From Sweltsa coloradensis (taxonomy: Eukaryota; Arthropoda; Insecta; Plecoptera; Chloroperlidae), in NCBI GenBank assembly GCA_024449915.1, contig JAMZAV010000052.1, positions 1,116,001 to 1,180,000 on the forward strand: a stretch of 64,000 bases of DNA, written 5' to 3'. This document shows, in pieces, positions 52,186 to 64,000 of this stretch (positions within the stretch are counted from its first letter, which is position 1; every line of letters begins with the position of its first letter). The notes under the pieces were generated by a model. That model had not been told where the DNA came from, did not search any database, and saw only the letters and a list, made by a program, of their open reading frames with translations. A program made the position numbers and the translations under genes.

Positions 52186-52469
52186 AGTGTTGTGTTGCGT
52201 CTTTTATCAGTTGAAAACAATATAATTTCAAATAAATTCATATCAGTTTCTAACATGAATACGATGCGCTTTAGTTGGTTGGTGGTCGGATTTTCTTAGT
52301 CACGGTTTGATTGAAAATGTAAGGTTATTTTAAAATGTTGTCTCAGATTCATGTGTTTATATTACTGGCTACAGAGATCAGAATGTGCCCTACATTTGAA
52401 TATAGCTGTCAAATAGTGGGAACTTGTCTCCAGTAAACATCATGGTGGAGAGTGACTCAGTGTCGCTCC

Positions 52470-52490
52470 GGGGGGGGGGGGGGGGGGGGG
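52470..52490 (+). repeat. Poly-G run (21)
   Basis: An uninterrupted run of 21 G. The equivalent run in copy 1 has 20. Confidence 0.9.
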
Positions 52491-52789
52491 CCTCCAGCAA
52501 GGCTGACGTAGGGGAGATTCCCAGGTTTAGCGCAGTCATAATGCGCCTTCTGAGATCCTCCAAGTCTTAGCTATTGGACATTTATTTTCCTCTGGATTGA
52601 AAAAATATGAAGATACAAAATTTTATTAGAACTATTATATAAACCATGTTGCATTGTTATTTCGCACACTTGACTAACGGGCACCCAGCGGCTAGACTGA
52701 GTGACGTGGGGAATCACTAGATACTAGATAGTAGGCGACGCCATCTTGAAACAGTAAATAATTATTTAGATCACGGATCTTGGAACTAA

Positions 52790-53358
52790 TTGAGCGAGCG
52801 TAGCGAGCGTCTCCACTTGACTCTTATGGCTCGAATGTCTGTTTTTTTTTTTTTTTTTTTTCTGTTACTGCTTCGATACAGGTCGCACCGTTTCTCTGAT
52901 TGACCTGAAATTTTGCACACATGTACATATCACCTAGGCGGGTTGCTGTATAGTTTTTGAACAAAATCCGATCATTGGTTATAAAAAATAAAAAATAAAA
53001 AAATAAAAAATAAAAATGTACCGATCGTTATGAAATTTTGCAGGGTCAATAAGTACAACATTCTCTCCTATTTTCCAAATTTTCAGCTAAATCGGTCAAG
53101 ACCTTAAAGACTTATTGGTAATCATAATTCGAAAAATGATGTTAAAAATGAAGGAGGCAGTGAAGATACAAAGATACACTTTAGAAGGCATGACGTGAAT
53201 TAGTACAATGCAAAGATGTTGGAATAGTATATAGTGTACAATGTCAATATCCAGTTAGGCCTACACTGTGTGGTGGACCTTATGGGAATGTCGTACTCGG
53301 GTCCTGTTGCACGTACCGGTGCTCGCTCAACAACGCGTCCAACTGAGCGTTTTCCTAG
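52790..53358 (+). mobile_element. Helentron-like non-autonomous element, family B, in duplication copy 2
   Basis: Near-identical to 49502-50069 (569 versus 568 bp), at the same place in the duplicated unit. The element therefore inserted before the duplication. Confidence 0.75.
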
Positions 53359-53650
53359 TCTAGTCTCATATCTTTAACTACGTATAGCCTGTATTTACGT
53401 ATAGGCCAACGTTACGAAATAGTTTAATAGGTCCTAAGTTTTAGACCAATCGATTCTAATATCAAATTAGCATGTCGACAATGTCTGAAATCGTAAAAAT
53501 AAAATTCCTATATCTTTTGATATTGAAAGGAGTTTAAATAAAAATGTAACATGGTGAAATAGTTGGCTCAATCACATGTAGTCAGTAACGTAAGGATTTG
53601 AAGCCTTCTTTATAAAACAAGTATTACTTTTTTTTTTACTCAACATAGCC

Positions 53651-56600
53651 AACGAGGAAAGCGGTGACCCAGCCATAATGATATTAAGTTATCGACTATG
53701 AAGTATTCGCAAAGAAACCATCCAAGCTATACGCTAGCTTAACCCTTGGCTTTCTACCTATAAAGCAAGCACCGAACAGTAATCTGCTCACTGCATAACG
53801 CTGAGACCAAACTTATTAAAGCATTATCGTTTCCACCCTTTTGCCTCCAGACAAAGCATTTGTTCTATACTCGTGCACACCGCTTTCATAATATAGCTAA
53901 ACGAAAAAACCGTTTGTTTGCAAAATTAATTTCAAGTATTTTCTAGGAAACTCTATGTACCCTTGAATCTAGTCAAACGTAAAGTAAGTACCGTTAATGC
54001 ATCGGCTTTGTACCTCTTACGACAAACTCTTGTGATCTAACAACAGATTTAGGTTGAGAATATATAATTAATTATCAAACAGAATAGCGGTAAACGTAAA
54101 CCTGGGTGAATATTTGCTTCGCCTAGGCTCCCCGCTCGCGTTTAGCCCTTGTATTAATTGTATTGCTAAACTTTGGAAATGTAAACTTTGCTCATGCGGA
54201 AATAGGAACATTAAAAATTACTACTCTCGCATTATTGTTATTGCTTAGGAACGACTGTAGAATATTCCCAAATTGCAAATTAATTCCGCCGTTGTTTCAG
54301 TTAGGCCTGTGCGCGGCGAAATATACCAATGCTCTAAAGGAAGATTGTCCCGTAATATTATGTGTTCTCAAGTTTCTATCCAGCAAAATGTAGAGTAAGA
54401 GATTGGTGGGTCAAAATGAGGACCTCACGTAACGTCATGGACCTCGTGGGCTGACACATTCTCGTACAGCAGAGACTACCTTCCCAATACATAGCCGACA
54501 TACACCCGTTCATGAAGGCATTGCTGTTGACGAACAGATGACTTAATTGAATATGCGTCCTAATTAATAGTACACCAACAATCGTAACATGCTTTACAAA
54601 CAGTGATAAGCATTCTTCTTTGTGTATCGATAACAAAATACAGTACTCCATAACAAACTACTTGAACTTACATATAGGCATATGAAAAATACATCCTAAT
54701 TTATTTCATTGCTTTTTATTTTATTTATACATTGCCATAGAAAACCTTATAAGAAAAATACACATTTTGTAGTATGCACGTCTAAAGAACGAGTAACCCC
54801 ATGCTCCTCCTCCTCACTAAGCGCCGTAGCATGTTCTCTCCTTGCTCAGGAACCAAGTAGCCCATTCGCATCTTTTGTACATTCTTGTGAATGGGAAGGA
54901 TAGCACAGCACATCACGTCGAGTATGTTTTGATATTTCACTTCAATCTCTGACTCCAATGTCTGAGTAGCAGGATGTCTCTGGGGGCCAACTACGAATTG
55001 ATGAGGTTTCCTAGGGCGAAAGAAATCGAGGGCCACTAGACATTATCAAGTCCATGAATAAGACGAGGGTTGATGAGCGGGGGATTCACGGCTGGCGAGG
55101 AGAAATGACGAGCATGGTCTCGAGTCTCGAGGTGCACGTGAACATGATGTGCTAGCTCCCTCCTTGCCCCTCCCTGGCCACGGTCCAACCAGGGGATCAA
55201 CATTAATTAGATCAAATAGAGGTGGGCGTTACAAGATCGAATGTTTGACTAGGGATTTATGATCGAGCGATGGTGATTGATTTGGGTTACAACGTGGCAT
55301 GAGTTCGGTTCGCAAATCTTGACATAGAAATTACCCTGCATGGTAATGATGATGACAATAATGATAACATTATGTGACAGCGGAGGAAGTTGATCTCGAA
55401 AAAAGGCATTAGTGAGTACAGGTTACGACATAAATAAAATTAGAATAATGGGACTTACGACCGTGCAAGGGGGATAATCCCAGGATTCTTCGAATCGTTC
55501 AGAAAATAACATTAGTATTATACGATGGAGCATATGAATAGTTATTATGTACTGCGATGGTCCATTTGTACTTTCAGTATAGGTTAGGTTATGAAACCTC
55601 TACTTATTGCAAACGAGGAATTTCCCTGTATCCACGATGCAGGTTAATAACAAAAGCGAACATATTATAGTAAATACCACTAGCAACATCGAAATAGTTG
55701 GCGTTGTATCGCCAGGCCAGGCATGTTGTCGGTTGTGTGCAAGTAGAATGTAATTGCACATTTCGAAGTACTGGCGGTTAAACTATAAACGCGGAGCCAA
55801 TAGTTGTTCCAAGGAATGTAATCAGAAACAAGGCACAGAGAGTTTGACAAACGTCTATAAAACTGAACTATCGCAGACAATAAATAGTTTTCGTCTGCGA
55901 TCGCGTCGTTCAATATACGTCAGGGTAGAACTTGTGACTGGCAAGTTCGCGATGTTCGTGGCTACGTGTGCAGGGCAAGTGGCTTCGTGTACGTATGCAT
56001 GGATGACACTACCAGAGATGACATTCTAAAGTAAAGTCTGCTGCATGGAGCACTAGGAAGTGATGAAAGTAACGATGATGTATGAATTAAAATATGAAAT
56101 AATGTATGCAACTTGAAGAAACGTACGTATTTGTTTGTGATGGGTGGAGGGGTAGAAGGGCATCAGACTCACAACTTATAACCGTAGGCATATACAGTTA
56201 CAAATAACTAATCTTGTAAATTCATAGCCTACACGAAAAGTAAAGTGCATCTCCATAGCCCATTACAAATTACAATGTGTGTGTAGTTTTTAAAACTTTT
56301 TTTGATTAAACCCCTTTAAAAATAAAATCAATACACGATCTGCAGACGTATATTACATTTTAACATCTTTATTAATCATTTTGTATGTTATGTTATTCTG
56401 TTGAAAACAAGATTAAAGGACAGCCGCGTAATAAAAAGATGGTTTACCCAATTAGTATTTCTTAAAGGGACAAATTTAGAATTAAAAACATTTTCAACAG
56501 AAAATTAGTATTGCGACATGCTCTGGAAAAGCCTAATTGCTCTGGTAATAACTTCATAAACACAATGATTTATTAAAATTGTTAATGAAATGTAATCAAA

Positions 56601-59600
56601 TTCAATAACAGTGCAGTGCAGTGTGACGATGACCCACACAATATCATTCGTACTCTTGCTTTAATGACAGCTTGCTGTATGTTGTATAAAGATGTGGCCC
56701 TAATTTATTCGATTCAGAAACTTGATATTCTCAAGCAGCAATGAATGGGATTAACATTTTTAATGGGCGAATAATTCATTTTCTCAGTTTTAGTTTCGGC
56801 AAAGTATATTACGGTCGTGATTTGACAGATTTTCTTATGCAAAGTTGAGAACAATAGTGCCAATATTAGCGAACGCAGGAAGTTTTAATTCCATTCAACT
56901 TCAGTGAAGCGAGCCTTAATGCGTCTGGCGCGTATTATTGTGCATGGCTCTTCATTCATCAACCACAGCTTGGTTCACGCCTAGTTTTAGTTTAGTCTAC
57001 AGAGTTGTTTTTTTCCCCCAAAACGAGCATTCCTAAAAATTGTATTGAAATAAAACAAATCCCAAGTTTGTCCTGTTTTATTAACTAATGCAGACTCTTG
57101 ACTTTCACTGAGACCACTGTGAGCAAATCCAAATGTTAAATACATCACGTCTTGAGGTGGAAACAGATAATCTTAATTTGTTCTCTCTTTATAAATAATT
57201 ATACGAGTATAAATCATGTACACGATCAAGTAAGTACTGCAAAAGATTTGTGTTGTCTTAACATTATCGTAAGTAACAAAAAGTTAAGTTACGTTAGATA
57301 TTAGGCTAAAGAGGGTGTGGACATGCCCATACTCTACACTGGCTGACCGATCATGTTATGGGACAAGTAAATTACAATAAAATCGATCATGTTTGGTATT
57401 CAACAAGAGTACTGGATATGCAAAAAGCAATTCTGACTTATGGGACGAAACATGGATCCATGAAGAGCAGTGCACAATCGTCCGCGGTCTCCGCCTAAAT
57501 GCATCGCAGCTTGGATGTTTTACGTACTGAAAGCCCCTGAACGAGTGCAGTTGCACCTTTCAAGGGCGGCTACAAGGGTAATTAATCCCCCACATAACAC
57601 AAACCCCTTCGCTATCTTTCTGCAACGTCATCAACAAGCAATTATTCCTTCTGGCCGTGACGTCACGACTAGCCGGGATTTATGCACAATTACTTTCACA
57701 CCATCAACCCCCCATTTCGCATCACCATTAACCCGAAATGAAAGCAAAGTACAGCGTTTACTTTCGAAAGACGTTCGTTCTCCAGTTGACACATTACACG
57801 GCGGCTGCGAAAGACGCTAACAAAAGAACCGTCCCGTTTGATATTTATGACGTGCGGTAAATGATGTGTGAATCACGGTCCGGGATCAAGAGGTTACTGC
57901 GCAAGATTTACAATGACAAATTCTACATTTGGAACGATGGAGAGAAATTGAACGTCGTAAAGTAAAACTTGGCTTCCATTTTTTCTGTTAGTCTAACAAG
58001 AGACCAGGCACAAATCAGGAATTCGCATCCTGATTTACGGCAGGACAAAATAAATAAGGCCAATACAGTAAAAAACAAAGCAATATTTCTTGAAATTGGC
58101 AAGTATCCATTCTTCTAGTTCGTAGATTTCATCTGAGGACGTTCGAGACTCGCAATACTAGGATCATAGTTTATAGTTCACGCATGGGAACTTTCGCTTT
58201 CATGAATTTATCTGAAATACGAGTTTCCTTTTCCCTCCGAGAGGCAAAAGAATCGAATCGTTTGATTCAATATTGGCTCGTATTTACTTTTGTCGCAGTT
58301 ATGTGTCTTCTGTGATATATCGTCTCGCTGTCTTCGACGGCGGTAGACGCCATGTTCGAGACAAGCCGAGTCGACTTCGGGACGGGAGGTCTCGGGTTCG
58401 AGTCGTAGGTCAGACGTTTCGCTTTATTGCTTTGCCCCCTTGTCTAATGGTCACAATAACTTCGCTCCACAAGCAGAGATAAATTCAACTCAAATGTGGG
58501 AGCGCCTGTTAGCTCTTGGTTCGCATTCTGGGGAAAGGCTTGTTCGAAATATAACTCAATATAATAACTATTTAAACCTAGCAGCTTTTAGTAGCTTCAC
58601 TGCTGCCACTTCCCAAACTTCAGTTTAAAATTTTCCATTTTACTTATTTACATCAAATCAAATTCGTATTTATTTACCTACACAAAAGTTATGTAACAAT
58701 GCTGTTCACATCAGATTCGTTTTTGTTCAATACAATGCACCTCTACTTTGTTCACTTTCGTGATTGACTTGATTTGTATACTCTGTCGGCTCTGTTTTTA
58801 GATCTACCTTTATTTTATTTTTAAATTTAGATCATTAACAATTTTGGTCGATTTTTTTTGCCGTTTCCTGTAAAAAAAAAAGAAAAAGGAAGTGCGGTAA
58901 TAAACCGTTGCATTGTAATTCAATATGACACGCGTTTTAACTTTTAATCACTGGCTGTACAAACGTTGCTGGTGTTTGGTCAATGGATGAATATAATCTC
59001 CTGGATGAGTATTTCACGGACCCTCTGCAACTGAATACATTAGAGTTGATTAGGTGAATCTTAATGGTAGGTCTATGTAAATGGCTGGTTGTTTAGCTGG
59101 CATAATCCCATGCACTGGTGCACTCGCCAGCACCGTGCAACGCCGTGACCATGCAAAGGGGGCTACTCATCTTTGAGTGCGTGCAAAGTTTTGAGTCATC
59201 GGCAAGAAGAGGGGCGACCGCCTCCATTCATCAACAGTCGTCGGTGCAACGGGGCGAATTGCGACGATTCAATGGGCAGGGCAGGGCGAAAATAATGACG
59301 ATGAGAAAGGGTGAAATTAAGTCTGCTTTCAGAGCGTAGCTTAATTAAGTCGAAACCATTGTTTTCGATTTCGATTACTAAGCTCATACGAAATTTAACT
59401 ACATCTAGAAATGTCAGCTGCCAATAATCAACTAAGTTTCCGCACGATCGATGAGAACGGAACCAGAAGAATTACTGTCCTCCATTCCTCCGTCAATGTT
59501 CGTGGACGGACGCACACAGGAAGCTAGCAGAAAATTTGTGATTTTTCAAATTATTTTATTACACCAACTTCAAACAAAATTTGATATGAAAATGAGGGAT

Positions 59601-61550
59601 TGATGTGTGGATTGGTCTAGTTTAATCGTATCGATTAGTCCAAGCTCATCTATATGAGGCCAGTACCTATCTCCCATACGCATTTGTAAACGGATTAAAG
59701 TTTTTGCCTAAATGTGTAATCGGACCTCAAATTCCCCTTTTAATCATCTTCACTAAATCACGTTGTTTCTTTGTCTAAAACACTCAGTTATCTCAACTCA
59801 CATTTTCATTCAAAAGCTGTATTTCCATTCGTATATATAGGACACGATAGAAAACACAAACTGTTATTTTCCTTATCAGCTCTCCGCAGTGAACGAAACG
59901 TCTAGACTCTAAGACTGTGTTTTGGTCGAAGCAGTCTAACTAAACTCAAGACCTACTGCACGTCGTATAGATTATCAAGATGTCGTTTAGCAAAAGTTCC
60001 CAGTAACAAGAAGACAACGATGTCTAAACACGCCACACAACAGTCACCCTGTTGCCAGCTTCTCGGCGGAGGTTAGCCATAGATGGTTGGTTGTAGATTG
60101 TAGAAGATGAAGGGGTTTCGGGTCTCCCCACTCAGATGACACAACAATCTCCTCTAGTCTGGCAAATATTTGCCATCCAGGTTGAGGTTTTCTCTCTCTC
60201 GGAACGTTAGTATTGACTGCAGCACACGCTAAGCCTAAGCTAACATTGACTCACGGGTGCCCCACGGTTGCACGATGCCATTTGAATAGCCACCGGGTAT
60301 TTGAATACACCCGCACACTGCTGTTACGTCTTTTCACCCGGCCTAGAGCAATGTCCAGTCCGGAGTCATTACGTGCTTGAAGTACTGCGAAGCGAAGGTC
60401 GATCACGGTCAATAGGGTTTCTACCCCCTCGTGATTTCTATGTCATATACGAAGATTGTGGTCATTGTTGCGTGGGATCGTTCATGAGATGTCCATCGTT
60501 TCACCGTGATGTGCTGGTTAACGTGAATATATATTGAGCATAAATAAACAGTATCCTAGATCCACCTTGGTATTGCTAAACGGGGTCAAGAAGGAAACGG
60601 GGGTGGATAGTTTTCAAAAAGTTTGTGGTGGCATTATATCACTCACTAAGCACGCCCACGGACAGACGTAAATCAGAGCATTAGAAGGAAACCATCTAGC
60701 TTCTGCACATATTTTATCCAGTATGGCTACTGACTGCTCTTACTTATCTTGTAAGATAATAAAAAGCTAAGTGCAAGAGTGCTTGGGATGGATAAGTTGT
60801 CTGCTTGTCCGCCCCAACCTTGATTTCCTTTAGTCTGTGGGTGCACATTCTTCGTGTTATTCCAGGCGGAAGGAGGTCAGCTCCTTATACACAATTACAT
60901 CTTTTAAATTTCCAACGCCTTCAGACAAGAACTATCGTCTGCACAGAGACCTACATTCTCCCGAGGAGTGGTTGTGACGGGACCATAACTAGACCGTATT
61001 CCAGAACATAAGCAGATGATCACATCTTACATTCTGAAAAGAGTAAAACCAGACTGCATTGCTCCTTTGAAGAGAGGAGACCACAGGAGGTTCATCAAAA
61101 GCCCTTTGAAAGAATAAAAGAGGGATGATATCCTCACAATCACCTCGCCATATGAATCTTTGAAGAGAAATGGCAGAGACAATCCTCTTGGTGTTCACGG
61201 GGTTCTGTGTACAGGAAAACATAAATTGCGGAAACAATTAAGGAACATACTATGCAAGGCGTCGTAATGCTGTCATGAGCGAGGTGATTCGCAAAACAAA
61301 TGAAACAAAACACAATCGCAGCGTCTACTTGTTGGAATGTAAATTGCAAGCGTTGAATCTTACGAAGTGTACGCCGAATCCGAAAACCAAAACAAACATC
61401 AAATGTCTAGTTCCAAATATAAGAGTGGCAGATGAATGACGCACAAAATGCACTTTTTTAAGGCATTCTATCTTTTTTTTTTTTTACAATGAATTGTACA
61501 TTTTATGGCGTTAACCTCAACATGATGACAATCTAAAAAAATGTTTTACA
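53651..61550. other. No gene or repeat recognised
   Basis: AT-rich sequence with many short open frames (for example 54782-55036 minus, 57470-57820 plus, 60301-60537 plus). None carries a motif or splice-site context I can support, and none matches the missing semaphorin 5' exons. A CRE-type TGACGTCA lies near 57658. A GC-richer part at 58320-58430 has a B-box-like word (GGGTTCGAGTCG) without an A box. The 15-mer motif, abundant elsewhere, is not seen here. Confidence 0.55.
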
Positions 61551-62168
61551 CTAGGAAAACGCTTAAGTCCCGCCGCGTTGTTGGATGAGCGTAATTGGTG
61601 CATTGAGCTGCATTGAGTTACGCGGATTTTCTGTTGTTCTGTGAAAAAATCATTACTTATTCGAAGATTTTTTTAAAATTAAATTAAATTAAATTAAAAA
61701 TTAACTTAATTTTTTTAATAAATCATAATTATTTTTACGTAATTTTAAAAAAGAAAAAATCGTAAAATTGCAATTTTCATAAGAAATAATTATTCAATAC
61801 GCTCAAATTTCACACGAATATATAAATTCATAAAATTAAGGTTCTATTAAAAAATCATTACAATCGGATAAAGCATGTAAGTGTTATAAGTCGAAGAAAT
61901 TTTTAAAAATCGAAAAAAATCGTAAAAATTGCGTTTTTTATAAGAAAAATTTTCCCGATTGCGCTCAAAAACGTGGCAGTTCTAAGTTCAGAGATTCGAA
62001 GGCCTCCATAAAATTTCATCGCAATCGGAGTATCGGTTTAGCCGGAATCGTGTTAACAAACACACAAAAATACAAAAAAAAAAAGAAAAAAAAACATTCC
62101 GGATTTTTTCTCCAGTGTAGTGAAATGGAATCTTCGCTTCGCTCGCTACGCTCGCTACGCTCATCCAA
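61551..62168 (-). mobile_element. Helentron-like non-autonomous element, family A, minus orientation
   Basis: Read on the minus strand it starts TTGGATGAGCGTAGCGAGCG and passes a T-rich tract. It ends with CGCTCATCCAA, the AACGC/GCGTT stem-loop with loop GGCGGGACTTAA, and TTTTCCTAG followed by T. At 618 bp it is the shortest A copy. The 62016-62240 open frame is a translation of its GAGCGTAGC words and poly-T. Confidence 0.75.
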
Positions 62169-62857
62169 AAGAATAATCAAATAACTGCTTAAACTAAAGA
62201 GCAATAATAGACGATTATCGATTATTGACATGTTATCCATAATTTAAATACGTTTCGTTGAAATTTTTTCCGGCACGTTTTCCAATATCTTTTTAAACAG
62301 TTAACTATAATATAACACCTACTCAACAACACAAGTTACAACCCAAAAGCGCTTCGAAAAAAATAAAGATAAATACATTAAATTCAACAACAGTGGCAAC
62401 ACTATGTGTTTTTTTTTTTTAGATAAAAGAAATAAGTAGAACAGGTATTTATTCTTTTAATAAGTGTTTGTTGTACATAACACTGCTCTTTATCAATAGC
62501 TATTTGTGATTGATTATTGTCAATAACTTGTAATTTTCTCATCATCACCAATTTTTGTGATCTAGTGCTACTGACTATTTTATTTTTGTCATGTTTTTAT
62601 TTTATTTTCATCAATTGTGTTGGCAGATATGTTTCATGGTTATTTTGTTTTTATGGATTATTGTTAGATTTCTTTTATCAACCATCAGTTTGAAAAAGAT
62701 TTTTGAATATCGAAATATTACAAATAAATATTGATAAAAAGCAATGTTATGTCCAATAAACACTTATTTAAAAACTATGTGTTTGTGTCATGGGGCTGAG
62801 CTCTAATTCTTACCACCAGCAATGTGATTGTTAATTGGTTTCCATGGCCATATTGGA
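62169..62857. other. AT-rich sequence, nothing recognised
   Basis: No open frame or repeat that I can name. Being directly upstream of an (AAT)n and poly-A tract, it could be the 3' part of a retroposed element, but I see no promoter or coding remnant. Confidence 0.4.
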
Positions 62858-62885
62858 ATAAATAATAATAATAATAATAATAATA

Positions 62886-62920
<35 letters not shown>
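62858..62920 (+). repeat. (AAT)n and poly-A tract
   Basis: About nine AAT units (62858-62885), then 29 A (62892-62920), immediately before the reverse transcriptase remnant. It looks like the 3' tail of another plus-strand retroposed element. Confidence 0.85.
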
Positions 62921-62924
<4 letters not shown>

Positions 62925-64000
62925 GTGCTCTAGCTAAGAGATTAAAAAGATATAAAAAATGTAGTATTAGAAAAGAACAAAACCGAATGTTTTAAAGAAA
63001 AGGAAAAACAGTTTTACCAACAACTATCTAGTACCGAAGAAATAATAGGAAATGGAACACCAACTAAGACAGAGATAGAAGAGTTTTGGACAGGAATATG
63101 GGGTAACCCGGTAGCACACAACCAGGATGCACAATGGATTCAAGATGAAATAGCTAGGATGAGCGATATTAATGAGATGAGATTCGAAGGGATAACTATT
63201 GATGAATTAAAGTCGACAATCAGTGCTACACATAGCTGGAAAGCACCAGGTAATGATAATATTCAAAATTTTTGGTATAAGAAATTCAATACTACTCACA
63301 ATCAAATTAGAAAATGTCTCAACGAGTTTATAAATGGAGTTAAAGAAATACCCGAATTCTTTACTGAAGGAGTAACCTTTCTCAAACCAAAGGACAATGA
63401 CACGAAGAACCCAAGTAAATATCGGCCAATTACATGTCTACCAACTATATATAAAATATTGACTTCATGCATAACAAATAAAGTATATAATCATTGCGAA
63501 GAACACAATATCATGGCCGAGGAACAAAAAGGATGCTGTAAGAACTCACAGGGATGTAAAGAACAACTTATTATTGACTCTACTGTAATGAAACAGGCAC
63601 ACAATAAGAAAAGGGAATATTCACGTAAACTACATTCACCTACAAGAAAGCCTTTGACTCAACACCACACACATGGCTTATTCAGATTTTACAATATATA
63701 AAATCAACCCAGTAATTGTAAACTTTTTGAAGACAGTAATGGAGACATGGAGAACAACACTAAAACTAAATATGAAAAAACCAGCAGATAACTACAGATC
63801 CAATACAATTAAACGTGGCATTTTCCAAGGTGACTCATTAGTGCATTATGGTTTTGTCTGTCATTAAACCCACTGTCACATATGCTTAACGAATCGACAT
63901 ACGGATTTAAAATTAAGGACAATAATGTGTATGTCACACAATTTCCCACCTATTCTACATGGATGACCTAAAGTTGTATGCATCAAATTTTGCTCAACTA
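62921..64000 (+). pseudogene. Broken non-LTR retrotransposon reverse transcriptase, cut by window end
   Basis: The coding remnant begins with a Lys/Arg-rich part (about 62925-62990), shifts frame near 62993, and is open from there to 63701. The visible reverse transcriptase blocks are SWKAPGNDNIQNFWY, PSKYRPITCLPTIYKI and EEQKGCCKNSQGCKEQLI. The frame is lost near 63640-63670. It reappears at 63673-63830 with TIKRGIFQGDSL, is lost again, and a last piece with the catalytic YMDDLKLYA is readable at 63956-64000. It is a LINE that would reverse-transcribe its own RNA. The block wording recalls LINE clades with a restriction-like endonuclease (R2/R4/Dong type), but that is tentative. At least three frameshifts make it inactive. 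The 5' half is missing, as in 5'-truncated insertions. Confidence 0.85.

Larger units (their letters stand above)
50370..53650 (+). repeat. 3.3-kb tandem segmental duplication, copy 2
   Basis: A direct repeat of 47041-50369 with no spacer. The middle (about 51340-51580) is almost identical to copy 1, while the first 150 bp has many one- to few-base losses (50399-50520). It contains the motif variant (50940-50954), the same 62-codon frame (51341-51529, one residue different), a D-family repeat (51828-52185), poly-G21 (52470-52490) and a family B element (52790-53358). Confidence 0.95.

Overview
The window is animal nuclear DNA, most likely from a hemimetabolous insect. The only host gene I can support is a semaphorin on the minus strand. 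Three coding exons are visible, at 41777-41839, 9546-9653 and 3259-3529. They join in frame (phases 0, 0, then 1 at the last donor) with standard GT-AG sites. They encode part of the N-terminal sema beta-propeller, and the motifs resemble the secreted class 2 (Sema2a) type. The introns between them are 32,123 bp and 6,016 bp. The 5' exons lie beyond 41.9 kb or outside the window, and the 3' exons lie left of position 1. The insect assignment rests on the class 2 semaphorin character, the AT-rich large introns and the repeat style. I cannot name a species.

Layout, left to right. At 0.3-0.8 kb is a six-unit 79-bp tandem array. At 2.17-3.24 kb a hAT-like element with a Helentron-like element nested in it stops 14-24 bp from a semaphorin splice donor. 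The semaphorin exons at 3.3 and 9.6 kb flank an intron with no recognised element. The 32-kb intron holds tandem repeats (13.8, 15.1 and 17.2 kb), two copies of a Helentron-like family (15.8 and 23.9 kb), a tRNA-derived SINE head (17.0 kb), members of a family with GACCCGA-rich tails (25.3 and 29.6 kb), microsatellites and a CpG-rich patch at 40.9-41.1 kb. The exon at 41.8 kb carries a tandem duplication of its own splice acceptor. Further upstream are more repeats (42.9 and 45.4 kb), a 3.3-kb direct tandem segmental duplication (47.04-53.65 kb), a long stretch with nothing recognisable (53.7-61.5 kb), a reverse-oriented Helentron-like copy (61.55-62.17 kb) and a broken non-LTR reverse transcriptase running off the right end.

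Three things stand out. First, a 15-mer, TGGTGGAGGTGCCGG (with close variants), occurs about 20 times across otherwise unrelated repeats. It reads like the complement of a tRNA 3' end including CCA, so it resembles a retroelement primer-binding site. Second, three different non-autonomous families share one 3' end architecture: an asymmetrical terminal inverted repeat, a stem-loop, then TTCCTAG-T. This is as described for Helentrons. Third, there are eight G or C homopolymers of 13-21 bases, seven of them G on the plus strand. Most other open reading frames here look like chance or repeat translations and are not annotated as genes.
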